From Bacteroidota bacterium (GTDB lineage Bacteria > Bacteroidota > Bacteroidia > AKYH767-A > 2013-40CM-41-45): a DNA stretch of 64,000 nt. Of this stretch, positions 41,767-50,938 are shown piece by piece. Under the pieces are notes generated by a model, which saw only the letters and a list, made by a program, of their open reading frames with translations, did not search any database and had not been told where the DNA came from. Position 1 is the first letter of the stretch. Each line of letters begins with the position of its first letter. The translations under genes were made by a program, and so were the position numbers. The stretch is taken from contig JADJSV010000003.1 in the NCBI GenBank assembly GCA_016711505.1, forward strand, positions 186,001 to 250,000, in the 5' to 3' direction.

Positions 41767-43458
41767 TTAATTTTTTACAATTTTATAAGATTGATTACTG
41801 ATTTGGAGGATGTAAATTCCATCATTTAAAAACTCTAAATTTAAATTTAGAATTTTGCCGGTTGTATTGCCTTTTAAAACACATTGTCCCAATAAATCAA
41901 TGATTGAATATTGTTCAGAATGATTTGATGGCATTTCAACAGTTAAATTCCCCGTACTTGGATTTGGAAAAATTGAAATGCCGTCATGTGTCTGGACATT
42001 ATTCATTCCTGTGCCTATTGATTTCATTTTTTGGATAAAAATGTCAAAGTGAGTATTCCCATTTGCTACCATATTAAAAACTCCTGCACCCGGATCAAAA
42101 TCAGATGTGTCCATGAATGTTCCAACCGTAAATATATTTGAACCGGGATCAAGTGCAATATCATAACCGATATCTGCATATTGTCCATCTGTCATTCCAC
42201 TCCATACAAAGCTGCCTGCTGAATCGAGAATGTTAATATAGGTGCAACTACTGATAGGAAATAAATTGTAAACGTTCGGACCGGGATCGAAATCTGTTGT
42301 ATCGAATGAATATCCGGTTGAATACACATATCCGTAACGATCAAGAGCAATTCCATAACCATGATCGGAACCACTTCCGCCAATCACTTTTACCCAATTC
42401 AAATCGCCGGTTGAATTTAATTTGGTTATAAAAAAGTCTTCCGTGTTTTGATAGGCGCTGAGATTATATGTTGCAGTACCCGGATCGAAATCAGATGTTC
42501 CCTGAAAAGTTCCTGTTATGTATGTGTTGCCTGATGAATCGGCAACCATCTCGTGTGCTTCCTCATAGTCCGGTCCGCCAATCTGTTTTGCCCAGATATA
42601 ATTTCCTGCTGTATCAAGCTTTAACATGAAAATATCATAAACACCAAATGAAGTCATTGTATAAATATTCGGTCCCGGATCAAAGTCGCCATCGTTTTGA
42701 AAAACTCCCATCACATTTACAAATCCATCTTCTTTTAATGAGATTGAACGCCCTCTTTCAAGAGCTAGTCCACCAACACTTTTTGCCCAGATAAAATTTC
42801 CTGCTGAATCCATTTTCAGAATGAAAGCATCAGCAAAAATTCCTGATGTTAATGGAAAAGAATTCGGTCCCTGATCAAAATCTACAGTGCCTTCGAAAAA
42901 ACCTGTAGTATATACATTGCCGACCTTATCCAGATCAATACCATAGCCAACATCGTCGGAAGTATTTCCTAAAGCAATTGCCCAACTTAAATTTCCCTGT
43001 GCATTCAATTTGCAAACGAAAGCATCATGACTTCCATTCGCTGAAGTTAAATTATACGTGTTTGCAGAATCAGGATCAAAGTCTGCGATATCCTGAAATT
43101 CACCTGTGATATATACATTTTGATTAGCATCTACAGCAATAAAATTACCATTGTCATTGCCAATCCCGCCCATATTTCTTGCCCAAACTAAATTTCCATT
43201 TGGATTTAGTTTCAAAACAAAAATGTCAGCTGGAATTCCCGGCGCTGTCAAATTGTAGACTCCTGCATTGGGATCAAAATCAACAGTGCCCTGAAAATTT
43301 CCGGTGACATATATATTCCCATCATTGTCGGTCGTAACTGAACTTGGATAATCATGTCCAAGGCTACCGGCTCTCTTTGCCCACTGAAAGGCCGGAATCT
43401 GAGCTTGTAGGTAAAAACACGATAGTAAGAGCGAGAATAAAAGGAGATATTTTTTCAT
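41767..43458 (-). CDS. Secreted SBBP-repeat protein with T9SS type-A sorting domain
   Basis: A 563-aa protein with signal peptide MKKYLLLFSLLLSCFYLQAQ. At least seven repeats of about 55-60 residues follow the pattern GN-x-Y-x-TGxFQGTVDFDPG...YNLT...ILKLNxxGNxxWAK, for example NIYVTGNFQGTVDFDPNAGV. This is the SBBP beta-propeller type, with DFDP perhaps binding calcium. The C-terminal sorting domain starts GISIFPNPSTGNLTVEMPSN (about 490) and ends GIYILQISNQSYKIVKN. It is expected to be secreted by T9SS; ligand unknown. Neighbouring T9SS genes on the same strand have similar architecture. Confidence 0.87.
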   Translation of the reverse strand: MKKYLLLFSLLLSCFYLQAQIPAFQWAKRAGSLGHDYPSSVTTDNDGNIYVTGNFQGTVDFDPNAGVYNLTAPGIPADIFVLKLNPNGNLVWARNMGGIGNDNGNFIAVDANQNVYITGEFQDIADFDPDSANTYNLTSANGSHDAFVCKLNAQGNLSWAIALGNTSDDVGYGIDLDKVGNVYTTGFFEGTVDFDQGPNSFPLTSGIFADAFILKMDSAGNFIWAKSVGGLALERGRSISLKEDGFVNVMGVFQNDGDFDPGPNIYTMTSFGVYDIFMLKLDTAGNYIWAKQIGGPDYEEAHEMVADSSGNTYITGTFQGTSDFDPGTATYNLSAYQNTEDFFITKLNSTGDLNWVKVIGGSGSDHGYGIALDRYGYVYSTGYSFDTTDFDPGPNVYNLFPISSCTYINILDSAGSFVWSGMTDGQYADIGYDIALDPGSNIFTVGTFMDTSDFDPGAGVFNMVANGNTHFDIFIQKMKSIGTGMNNVQTHDGISIFPNPSTGNLTVEMPSNHSEQYSIIDLLGQCVLKGNTTGKILNLNLEFLNDGIYILQISNQSYKIVKN

Positions 43459-43606
43459 GGAACAGAATTTTGAATATGATCAAACTAAAATGCACAATCA
43501 TTATCTTTTAGCCAAGTTAAAAATAGAAAATTAATTTAAAGTTTAAAATAATTTTGTTTGTAAGCCTGCCTTGGTTTTTATGACCAATAATGAATCGTTA
43601 TAAGTA

Positions 43607-44826
43607 TTAGCCCACCCATTCACCATTCAGAAATCTAAAAAAGAAAATTCCCTGGAAAGTGAAGTTTATAGCAGAAAAAAGCAACAAAGAATAGTTGCTT
43701 GCCCATTTATTATCTGATTTTATACAAATGAATAACATCAGGTAAATTGAAATCAAAGCAAATTTCAGAAGCGCCAGTATATGTACATATGACCCAAAAC
43801 TTAGCCAATAGATCATCAGGATCAGCAGACAGATCAGAATTTGTTTGACGCTGAATTTAAAATCTTGTTTCAGATAATAATCTACTGCTACAAAAATAAA
43901 AGCAGATGCCAGGACAAATCTGTTCAGACTAAATAAACTGCCCCCTCTGAACAATATGACAGACAATGTGATTCCTGACAAATAGGCCAGAGAAAATATT
44001 AATTCCGGAGGAAAGAATTTTATTGCGGAGGCTCTTTTTCTGATCATAAAAAACAATAGTAATATACCTGAAATTAATCCGACTAACATGGCAGTACCAT
44101 CTAAACGCACAATTAATCCACCGGCCCAGGAAGTGAAAGGCAATTTAGGAAGCTGAAGTTCATTGCCCCACATTTTCTGTGCAGCAAAGAACTTAAACCA
44201 TTCTCCGGTGTCATTGAATTGAACAAATCCTACTACTACTATCCCTGCACCACACACCAATAAGTAAATTCCTGTTCTTTGAAGAATCTGTTTCATTGAG
44301 CCATTACTAAAACATTCAACAATGATCAATGCCGGGATAAAGACTGTAAATGCAGGCCGGGCAAGCGTACAGAAAAACAAACCCGTTAGGATATATCCGA
44401 GTTTTTGTTGTTTCACGCCAACCAGAATTAAAGTTGAACAAGCAAAGAAGATGGATTCAGTATAGGGTAGATAGAAAAACATACATCCCGGAATACTTAG
44501 GAGTAAAATTAATTCCGGAACGCTTGGTTTGAATTGCTTGGCAAGAATATAAAATGAAATAAAAAAGATCGATGCGTTTATGATTGAAATTAAAGGCGGA
44601 CTGACATTCAATAATTTCCAGAAAAATGGAAACAATGGAAAAAATGCTACACGGAATCCTTCGTAGCCATTATCTTTTATCCATGAATAATGTTCAGCAT
44701 CCCAGTTAAGGAAGTTCGCAGAAGCTAAAATTCCGGGCATGAAAAATTTATTGACCAGGAAAAGAAGCACTGAAAAAGTAATATGTAAAGGCTAATAATT
44801 TTTAACTCGCTTTTAGACTTTAGCAT
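43607..44826 (-). CDS. PIG-V-like mannosyltransferase, frame broken at N-terminus
   Basis: A polytopic membrane protein with about nine helices. The open frame from 44770 (387 aa, GTG start) lacks the first helix. Reading from ATG 44826 gives MLKSKSELKIISLYILLF, and one extra T at the five-base run 44773-44777 joins it to SVLLFLVNKFFMPGILASAN, a normal first membrane helix. Then NWDAEHYSWIKDNGYEGFRV resembles the WD..H...I...GY motif of PIG-V/GPI-mannosyltransferase-II-like proteins, with FFPLFPFFW after it. Probably uses a lipid-linked sugar in the inner membrane. It lies between two T9SS cargo genes, so a role in glycosylating exported proteins is conceivable but unproven. Confidence 0.7.
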
Positions 44827-44850
44827 ATTTTCAAAAATTGAAACAGTAAA

Positions 44851-46359
44851 CTATTTTACTTTTAAAATCCGGAAGGATCTGTTACTACCGTTCTCAAATT
44901 CAATTTTAATAAAATAAACGCCTTCCGAATTGTCAGTTAACGATACGAAATTTATTTCTGAATTTGAAAGATCTTTCAGTTCATTTACACATTTTCCCAT
45001 GAGATCATACACAAGAATTCTGCTAAGAGGTGATTTGTCTTTAATTTGAATTGTAACAACTCCTGACGTCGGATTGGGATAAATTGAAAAATTCAGATCG
45101 TCGTTCGTTTCTTCGATACCAATTGGTGATAGCGTTTCTGTAAATGAAACTAAACTATATACAACCGGAGCAGTGACACTTGAATCCGAATTCAGATAGA
45201 CCAGCAATGCATCGGAATTTCCTAATCCATAGCTTGATGTATAACCAACAATTGCAACTCCACCTTGAATTGTGTTGATCATGCTATAACCTTCCTCATC
45301 ATTAGGCCCTCCGAAACTTTGTCCGCCATTAACTGAAAATCCTGAAGAGTTATACCTCGTCATAAAAATACTCTTCGCTCCATTTCCACTTGGATTTTTT
45401 TGTCCTATGAGAAAAAGTTCATTGTTAGAAATGGGAATGATTTTTTTAGCATCATCATCTTCTCCGCTTGCACTGTTATACGACCAGATCACAGTACTGT
45501 TAGTGTCAAGCTTAGTAACCAATGCATCATTTTTAGTAGAGTCGAATGGGGCTGTAGAACCATATGCGATCAGGTCGCCTGATTGGTCAATTGTACAACC
45601 ATTTAATAAGTCTCGGCCAAGAAGATGAACTCTTTTCTCCCAGACAAAATTTCCTGTAAGATCAAGTTTTATCAGATAGCCATCCATACCGTCGGCATCT
45701 GTGCTGTCAATATATCCTGATAAATATATTGCTGTAGGACTCTGACAAATATTTTTAAAGGCATCATTTCCCGTACTTCCGAAATTATTTGTCCATGTAG
45801 TATCACCGGAAGAATTCAAGTGCAGAACCCATGCATCAGTTCCTCCATTACTGAATGAATAACTTTCTCCGGCAAGGAGGATACTCTGATCAGGCATTAC
45901 TTCCACTGAATAGATAAAATCCCAGTCGCTTCCGCCATAATATTTCTCCCATAGTATTGTTCCTGATACATCAAGACAGATCAAATAACCATCGTATCCG
46001 CCATTGCCACCCGAACTGCTTGTTCCAGCAATGAAATAATTCCCGGAATTATTGATAGCAACAGAATAAGCAAGATCAGGTGAAACTCCACCAAATGCTT
46101 TCGACCACTCGTGTTCTCCTGTTTTTGTTGTCTTTACAACATATATTGCATTGCTCCCCTGACCGTAGCCATTCGTAATTCCACACATTAAAAAACCACT
46201 GTCAGGCGTTTGTACAATGTCTCTGAACTCCTCAAAATTCACTCCACCATATGTTCTGATAAATGCAGTATCTCCACCAAGTACATTAGCGGCTTTGATG
46301 TCGTTCACTACAAAGACTGTTAATATCAAAAATATGATCCGGAAAAAATGCTTTTTCAT
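44851..46359 (-). CDS. Secreted T9SS type-A sorting-domain protein
   Basis: A 502-aa protein, signal peptide MKKHFFRIIFLILTVFVVND. The body consists of repeats such as GGVNFEEFRDIVQTPDSGFL, AFGGVSPDLAYSVAINNSGN and YYGGSDWDFIYSVEVMPDQS, the GG-x(4)-D-x(6-10) type of beta-propeller common in T9SS cargo. The sorting domain begins NFSIYPNPTSGVVTIQIKDK (about 425) and ends GVYFIKIEFENGSNRSFRIL. Extracellular role unknown. The PIG-V-like gene starts 25 bp downstream on the same strand, so they may share a transcript. Confidence 0.84.
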   Translation of the reverse strand: MKKHFFRIIFLILTVFVVNDIKAANVLGGDTAFIRTYGGVNFEEFRDIVQTPDSGFLMCGITNGYGQGSNAIYVVKTTKTGEHEWSKAFGGVSPDLAYSVAINNSGNYFIAGTSSSGGNGGYDGYLICLDVSGTILWEKYYGGSDWDFIYSVEVMPDQSILLAGESYSFSNGGTDAWVLHLNSSGDTTWTNNFGSTGNDAFKNICQSPTAIYLSGYIDSTDADGMDGYLIKLDLTGNFVWEKRVHLLGRDLLNGCTIDQSGDLIAYGSTAPFDSTKNDALVTKLDTNSTVIWSYNSASGEDDDAKKIIPISNNELFLIGQKNPSGNGAKSIFMTRYNSSGFSVNGGQSFGGPNDEEGYSMINTIQGGVAIVGYTSSYGLGNSDALLVYLNSDSSVTAPVVYSLVSFTETLSPIGIEETNDDLNFSIYPNPTSGVVTIQIKDKSPLSRILVYDLMGKCVNELKDLSNSEINFVSLTDNSEGVYFIKIEFENGSNRSFRILKVK

Positions 46360-46455
46360 AGGTGTTGAGTAGATGGCAAGGCTTTGAACAAATATAATAA
46401 CTAATAACGAACTAATTACTAATTACCGATCCTGAATTACGAATCTAAAAATCCA

Positions 46456-47688
46456 TCACTCATACCTTAGTGCTTCAATCGGATCCAACTTCGCTGCTTT
46501 TGCTGCAGGATAAAATCCTGAAACAATTCCGACTATAAAACAAATGAATAATCCCAGGATGATCCAGTTCCATGGTATGATAAATCCGGAGTCAAGTAAA
46601 AGACTCATGATATTTCCAACGAGAATACCTAAGAAAACACCGATCAAGCCACCCATCTGACATATTAAAATCGCTTCAAATAAAAATTGTCGGCGGATGA
46701 TCGAAGGAGTAGCTCCTAATGCTTTTCTGATACCGATTTCGCGGGTACGTTCAGTTACTGATACTAACATGATATTCATAAGACCAATTGCTGCACCAAG
46801 CAATGTGATGAATGCAATTACATATGCAATCAGTCGCACAAATCCGATCTGTTCGATGAACAACTGTGCAATGCTATCACTTTTTGTGATCTCAAACGTT
46901 TCCTCTTCTCCAATTCGCACGCCTCTGATTGTTCTTAGTAAACCGGTAGCTTCACCAATTGCAGGATCCATCATGGCAACATCGGGCACGCTCACATTTA
47001 TTGAAAAAGACATCCCTTCACGATGGTAATTTTGTTTGACATTGAAAAGCGGGATCAGACAGATTTTATCTCCACCAAATCCGATAGCAGAACCTTTTTC
47101 TTTCAATGTGCCGATTACTCTGTATTTATTACTGCCAAGAGAAACGATTTTATCTATTGGATCAGATGTCAGAAAGAGTTTATCTGTAATATCTTTCCCA
47201 AGAATTACAACGTTGTCGCCATTCTGAATTTCATGTGCGGAAAAATTTCTTCCTCTGTCAATATTATAGCCCGCAGTGTTTACGTAATTTTCATTACCGC
47301 CTAAAATACTAACATTCGGATTGGTCTTTTTGTCATTCCATTTTACAGTGGAAGCGTGTGATGCATAGGTACTGATACTTACTGTTGCGGGAAATTTAAA
47401 ATCATCTGCAAAACGTGTAGCCTGATAATAATCAATTGGCTTGAATCTTTTAGCTTTCCTTCCTTTGTTACCAATGCGGATATTCATTCCACGATTTTGA
47501 ATGGTGAAAGAATTAGAACCCATGCTTTGAAAATTTTCACTGATCGACCCATTGATCGCATCTATGGCGGTAAGAATTCCTACAAGTGCCATAATTCCAA
47601 TTCCGATAATGAGCGCAGTAAGAACTGTCCGCAAAAGCTGACTTCTGACGCTTTGAAAAGCTACCTTTAAATTTTCCGAATATTCCAT
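46456..47688 (-). CDS. MacB-like ABC transporter permease
   Basis: A 410-aa inner-membrane permease with one N-terminal helix (LRTVLTALIIGIGIMALVGI, about 19-38), a periplasmic MacB_PCD domain (about 45-265), and three C-terminal helices of the FtsX/MacB domain with the motif TERTREIGIRKALGATPSII (about 313-332). It ends FYPAAKAAKLDPIEALRYE, the classic end of this family. Such permeases pair with an ATPase for lipoprotein release or efflux by mechanotransmission; no ATPase gene is adjacent. The protein is full length with all four helices. A long stretch without other genes upstream suggests its own promoter. Confidence 0.9.
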   Translation of the reverse strand: MEYSENLKVAFQSVRSQLLRTVLTALIIGIGIMALVGILTAIDAINGSISENFQSMGSNSFTIQNRGMNIRIGNKGRKAKRFKPIDYYQATRFADDFKFPATVSISTYASHASTVKWNDKKTNPNVSILGGNENYVNTAGYNIDRGRNFSAHEIQNGDNVVILGKDITDKLFLTSDPIDKIVSLGSNKYRVIGTLKEKGSAIGFGGDKICLIPLFNVKQNYHREGMSFSINVSVPDVAMMDPAIGEATGLLRTIRGVRIGEEETFEITKSDSIAQLFIEQIGFVRLIAYVIAFITLLGAAIGLMNIMLVSVTERTREIGIRKALGATPSIIRRQFLFEAILICQMGGLIGVFLGILVGNIMSLLLDSGFIIPWNWIILGLFICFIVGIVSGFYPAAKAAKLDPIEALRYE

Positions 47689-47824
47689 ACAAAAACTGAT
47701 GTGAAAGTAGGAAATGCATTCAATTTCTTTATAAAAAAGCCGTTAAACATTGTTAAATGCAAGAATATGCTTCAAATCAGTCCGTTAAAGGGTTAAAATC
47801 AGCGTATAATTGTACAAAAATGTT

Positions 47825-47832
47825 TATTTTTG
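47825..47832 (+). promoter_or_regulatory. -7-type element before the Cys-rich secreted protein
   Basis: TATTTTTG matches TAnnTTTG and lies 38 bp before the ATG at 47871. The upstream TTG at 47806-47814 is closer than normal, so the -33 element is uncertain. Confidence 0.35.
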
Positions 47833-47870
47833 ATTCAAGAAAATTAACTCACTAATCATAATTCAGAAAA

Positions 47871-48122
47871 ATGAAAAAAGTCATCGCCCTGGTAGCATTC
47901 GCTGCATTCCTTTCAGTAAATACTTTTGCTCAAGAGACAAAGGTTGTATCTGATAAAAAGACACCTGCTGCTACTGAAAAAGCATCTTGCTGTACAAAAG
48001 CTACAAAAGCTTGTTGTAAAAACAATGCTTCTGCTAAAGCTTGTACTCCTGAACAAAAAGCTGCTTGTACGCATGAAGCTAAAGCTTCATCGACTCCGGC
48101 TCCGAAGTCAGAATCAAAATAA
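47871..48122 (+). CDS. Small secreted Cys/Lys/Ala-rich protein
   Basis: An 83-aa protein: signal peptide MKKVIALVAFAAFLSVNTFA (cleavage likely before QETKVV), then a 60-residue mature part with two CC pairs (ASCCTKATKACCKNN, about 39-53) and two more Cys (KACTPEQKAACTHE, about 56-69), ending in a Ser/Pro/Lys tail. No sorting domain, so periplasmic or released. The spacing of Cys and a His suggests metal binding, for example Zn or Cu, or a disulfide-stabilised stress protein. I know of no assigned function. It has its own -7-like element and a terminator 20 bp downstream. The sense frame is clear; another plus frame over the same region has only low-complexity sequence. Confidence 0.75.
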   Translation: MKKVIALVAFAAFLSVNTFAQETKVVSDKKTPAATEKASCCTKATKACCKNNASAKACTPEQKAACTHEAKASSTPAPKSESK

Positions 48123-48141
48123 TTCTAAAGAAATTTGGATT

Positions 48142-48174
48142 AAGCGGGTGATCAATCGGTCATCCGCTTTTTTT
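48142..48174 (+). terminator. Terminator of the Cys-rich protein gene
   Basis: AAGCGGGTGA (48142-48151) pairs, with one G-T wobble, with TCATCCGCTT (48160-48169), followed by T. Confidence 0.85.
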
Positions 48175-48266
48175 ATGCTTGCTGATTTATCTATAAAATT
48201 TTCTGCAACAGATCAAGAGATGCAATTTCGTGTTTCAAATTTTCAGAATGAGGAATCCGGTTCGGA

Positions 48267-48886
48267 TTAAAAAAATACAGCATCCCATCCTGCAGCTAAT
48301 GCACCAAGTACATCTACTTCCAGTCCATCGCCGATCATAATTGAATCTTCCGGTTTAGATCCGGTAAGTTTTTCTGCAAATTCAAAAATGCGAATGTCAG
48401 GTTTCTTGAACCCTGTGTGCTCACTGATAATAATTTCTTCAAAATATTTTTTCAGATCTGATGCTTCCAGTTTTATATGCTGGGCTTCTTCAAAACCATT
48501 GGTAATAATATGGAGTTTGTATTTTGACTTCAGATAAGTAAGCACTTCGTGAGAGTGGGGAATAAATGATTTCTGACCGGACTTAATTTAATATAATCTT
48601 CGGATAATGCCTTTGGAGTAGTATCAGGATCCAATCCAAGGTCCCAGAATGTAAAAACAAATCGTTTATCACGTAATGTTGCTTTGTCAATTTTCCCCAG
48701 ACGATATTCATCCCACATCATGGCATTTCTTTCTTTGTATGCGTGATGAAAACTTTCAAAAGTCTTTACGCCAAGACTAAAAAGATTATGTGTATGATAT
48801 AATTCCAACAATGTTTCACTGGAATTTTTATCAAAGTCCCATAGCGTATGATCAAGGTCAAAAAAGATATGGTTGTATTTTTTCAC
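48267..48886 (-). pseudogene. HAD-superfamily nucleotidase, YjjG-like, frame broken at 48557-48560
   Basis: A non-canonical pyrimidine nucleotidase-type HAD phosphatase. The N-terminal half has the DxD nucleophile motif HIFFDLDHTLWDFDKNSSET (about 6-25) and the cap helices. It leaves frame after SPVRNHLFPTL. One more C in the CCCC run (GGGG at 48557-48560 on the plus strand) gives NHLFP-HSHEVLTYLKSKYK and continues with IITNGFEEAQHIK, the motif III Lys, and the final SIMIGDGLEVDVLGALAAGW to 48267. The intact protein would be about 206 aa. All catalytic motifs remain, so a sequencing deletion is more likely than loss of function. Confidence 0.85.
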
Positions 48887-48903
48887 AGCAAATATTCTTT
48901 AGT

Positions 48904-49304
48904 CTACTTTAAAATTTCGTGTATCGTTCGAGTCTGAGTTAATTGAAAGATTGTAGTTATCAGTAATGACCACGATGTAATGGAAACGAACATGTAGAAA
49001 ATTATTTTCTTTTTGTTTTTTTCAAGTCTGCTCATAAAAAATGTACCTAGAGGGATTGAAAAAATGACAGGTGTCAGTGCAGCAAGACCCACCAATCCAT
49101 ATTTTCTCCAGATGCGGACGATCTTTCTTGTCCGTGATGTAAATATTTTTTTCTGCGGCGGCACCATACTTTCAACATACTGATAATGGATCTCGAGCAA
49201 TTCCGGAGTGTCTGCTACCGGTGGCGAAAACATGGTGATGGTCCGAAAGCAAACTTAACGCTGCTTATTAAAATCAATGTCAATATCTTCAGAAAGCCTT
49301 CCAT
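48904..49304 (-). CDS. Small membrane protein resembling small multidrug-export proteins, N-terminus possibly frameshifted
   Basis: The open frame from ATG 49233 encodes 109 aa with TSRTRKIVRIWRKYGLVGLA and two membrane helices (LVGLAALTPVIFSIPLGTFF and IIFYMFVSITSWSLLITTIF), like the C-terminal half of Sm_multidrug_ex-type proteins. Upstream, ATG 49304 in another frame encodes MEGFLKILTLILISSVKFAF-GPSP, a helix with the VKFxFGP start seen in that family. Joining needs one inserted base near 49231-49236, where there is no long homopolymer. I give the longer span; the short form 48904-49233 is also possible. Function unproven. Confidence 0.5.
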
Positions 49305-49362
49305 CTTACCCTGTATTCTCTAACGAAAGAGAAAAAATTAAATCGTATGAAAATGTAAATTG

Positions 49363-50010
49363 TTACAACTTACTTCCAAAAGCAAGATCACCGGCATCGC
49401 CAAGTCCCGGAACTATGTACGATTGAGCTGTTAACTCTTCGTCAATGGCAGCTGCCCATATAGTAACATTTTCAGGCATATTTCTTTTTACATATTCAAT
49501 ACCCTCCAGACTCGCAAGGGCACAAACTATATGTGTGTGTTTTGGAATTCCTTTATCCATCAATGCCTTAAATGTCATCACCATTGATGAACCTGTTGCT
49601 AGCATTGGGTCGCAAAGAATCAGCACTCTGCCATCTAATGATGGACTACCTACATATTCAAGTTTGATGTCAAAAGTGCCATCTTTATGATGCTTTCTGT
49701 ATGCACTGATAAAAGCATTGTCTGCTGAATCAAAATAATTCAATAAGCCATAGTGTAGTGGAAGTCCTGCACGCAATATAGTTCCGACGATCGGTTGCTC
49801 TGATAACACAGGAACATTTGCAATGCCTAATGGAGTTGTTACATCTTTCAATTCAAAGTTGAGAGTCTTTGAGATCTCGTAAGCAAATATTTCTCCGATC
49901 CGTTCAAGATTTTTCCGAAAGCGCATTCTATCGCTTTGAATGTTGACATCTCTCAATTCAGCGACAAACTGATTGATGATAGAATTGCTAAGACTTAAAT
50001 TACGGACCAT
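49363..50010 (-). CDS. upp: Uracil phosphoribosyltransferase
   Basis: A 215-aa pyrimidine salvage enzyme that makes UMP from uracil and PRPP. The PRPP-binding motif LILCDPMLATGSSMVMTFKA (about 129-148) and the uracil-binding C-terminal IVPGLGDAGDLAFG (about 198-211) are present. The N-terminal part FVAELRDVNIQSDRMRFRKN is close to Bacteroidota homologues. ATG 50010 follows an AT-rich leader. It lies 10 bp after the acyltransferase gene on the same strand, so it is likely in that operon. Confidence 0.93.
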   Translation of the reverse strand: MVRNLSLSNSIINQFVAELRDVNIQSDRMRFRKNLERIGEIFAYEISKTLNFELKDVTTPLGIANVPVLSEQPIVGTILRAGLPLHYGLLNYFDSADNAFISAYRKHHKDGTFDIKLEYVGSPSLDGRVLILCDPMLATGSSMVMTFKALMDKGIPKHTHIVCALASLEGIEYVKRNMPENVTIWAAAIDEELTAQSYIVPGLGDAGDLAFGSKL

Positions 50011-50020
50011 AGTGGTGGGA

Positions 50021-50938
50021 TTATTTAAACCAACGGAAAGGTATTGGCAGTGTGTTTTTTATGATTTGTAAATATACAATTTCTTGCGAACCATAACTGC
50101 GATAATATCGCGAAAGATCGTCATTCATGGAACCTTCAAAATCAAGCACTTTATCCTCGCTTTGATGGCTTTCAATGAAATGATCAATGATCAAACTCAT
50201 GGAACCTGATTCACGGGCTTCTTTTGAGGTTGCTGAAAAAAGAAAAATGTAGGAGGAACAGGAGTGAAGAAAAACTGCTCCGGCAGTAATTTCACCGGAA
50301 AGATTTCTTGTAAAAAGGATTTCGATTTCTTTTCTGATGTAAGCCTGCTCCACCATTTTTTCGAGAAGATCGTATTCTTTATCGCCTAATGCTGCAATTT
50401 CTGCTCCCCGCTCTTGCCGGAAAATTTCTGTAAGTGTTCGCAGTTCGTTTCCGGATTCAATTTTTTGATTTGAAAGTTTTGCTTTTTTTAAATTTCGTTT
50501 TAAATTATCTGAATAATTTTTACGCAATTCATCAATAGAATTTTTAAGAGAAAGATGATGGGTTCTCCGTTTTGAAATTTTAAAATCGCCGAATGATTCA
50601 ATCTGATTTGATGTATTCAGATTGATTTCTATAAGTTTGAATTTAGAAGGGATACTTTCTAAAAACAATTTTGTTTTTTCTGCATGAATAAATTCATCTT
50701 GTTTGAACAAGCCGCCCTGCTGTGTAAAAAATGGCTGAAATAAATAATTGAAACCATATTTCCTTCTTGAAGTTAATGGGAATACTGCCGCATAATCATC
50801 TTCAATTAAGGCTTCCCATCCGGGTGAAACAAGATCAAGATACCAGGATGCAGCATATGCAATACCTGCAGGAGAAGCTTTGATGCAATTATCCCACTTC
50901 GATTTGTCTATTTCACTATGGCGAAAATACCTGATCAA
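50021..50938 (-). CDS. FemAB/GNAT-like acyltransferase
   Basis: A 305-aa protein with a GNAT-like fold of the FemAB/BioF2 type. The N-terminal part is MIRYFRHSEIDKSKWDNCIK; the central SYIFLFSATSKEARESGSMS (about 231-250) followed by LIIDHFIESHQSEDKVLDFE (251-270) resembles the acyl-donor-binding segment of the family. Such enzymes transfer aminoacyl or acyl groups to lipids or cell-wall precursors. The start appears to be TTG, whose TTGA overlaps the stop of the deacetylase gene upstream, so the pair is translationally coupled. The coupling suggests both act on the same surface glycan or lipid. Confidence 0.72.
   Translation of the reverse strand: MIRYFRHSEIDKSKWDNCIKASPAGIAYAASWYLDLVSPGWEALIEDDYAAVFPLTSRRKYGFNYLFQPFFTQQGGLFKQDEFIHAEKTKLFLESIPSKFKLIEINLNTSNQIESFGDFKISKRRTHHLSLKNSIDELRKNYSDNLKRNLKKAKLSNQKIESGNELRTLTEIFRQERGAEIAALGDKEYDLLEKMVEQAYIRKEIEILFTRNLSGEITAGAVFLHSCSSYIFLFSATSKEARESGSMSLIIDHFIESHQSEDKVLDFEGSMNDDLSRYYRSYGSQEIVYLQIIKNTLPIPFRWFK

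Noticed and set aside
46697..47029. 110-codon plus-strand frame over the ABC permease
   Set aside because: Antisense to a well-conserved gene.
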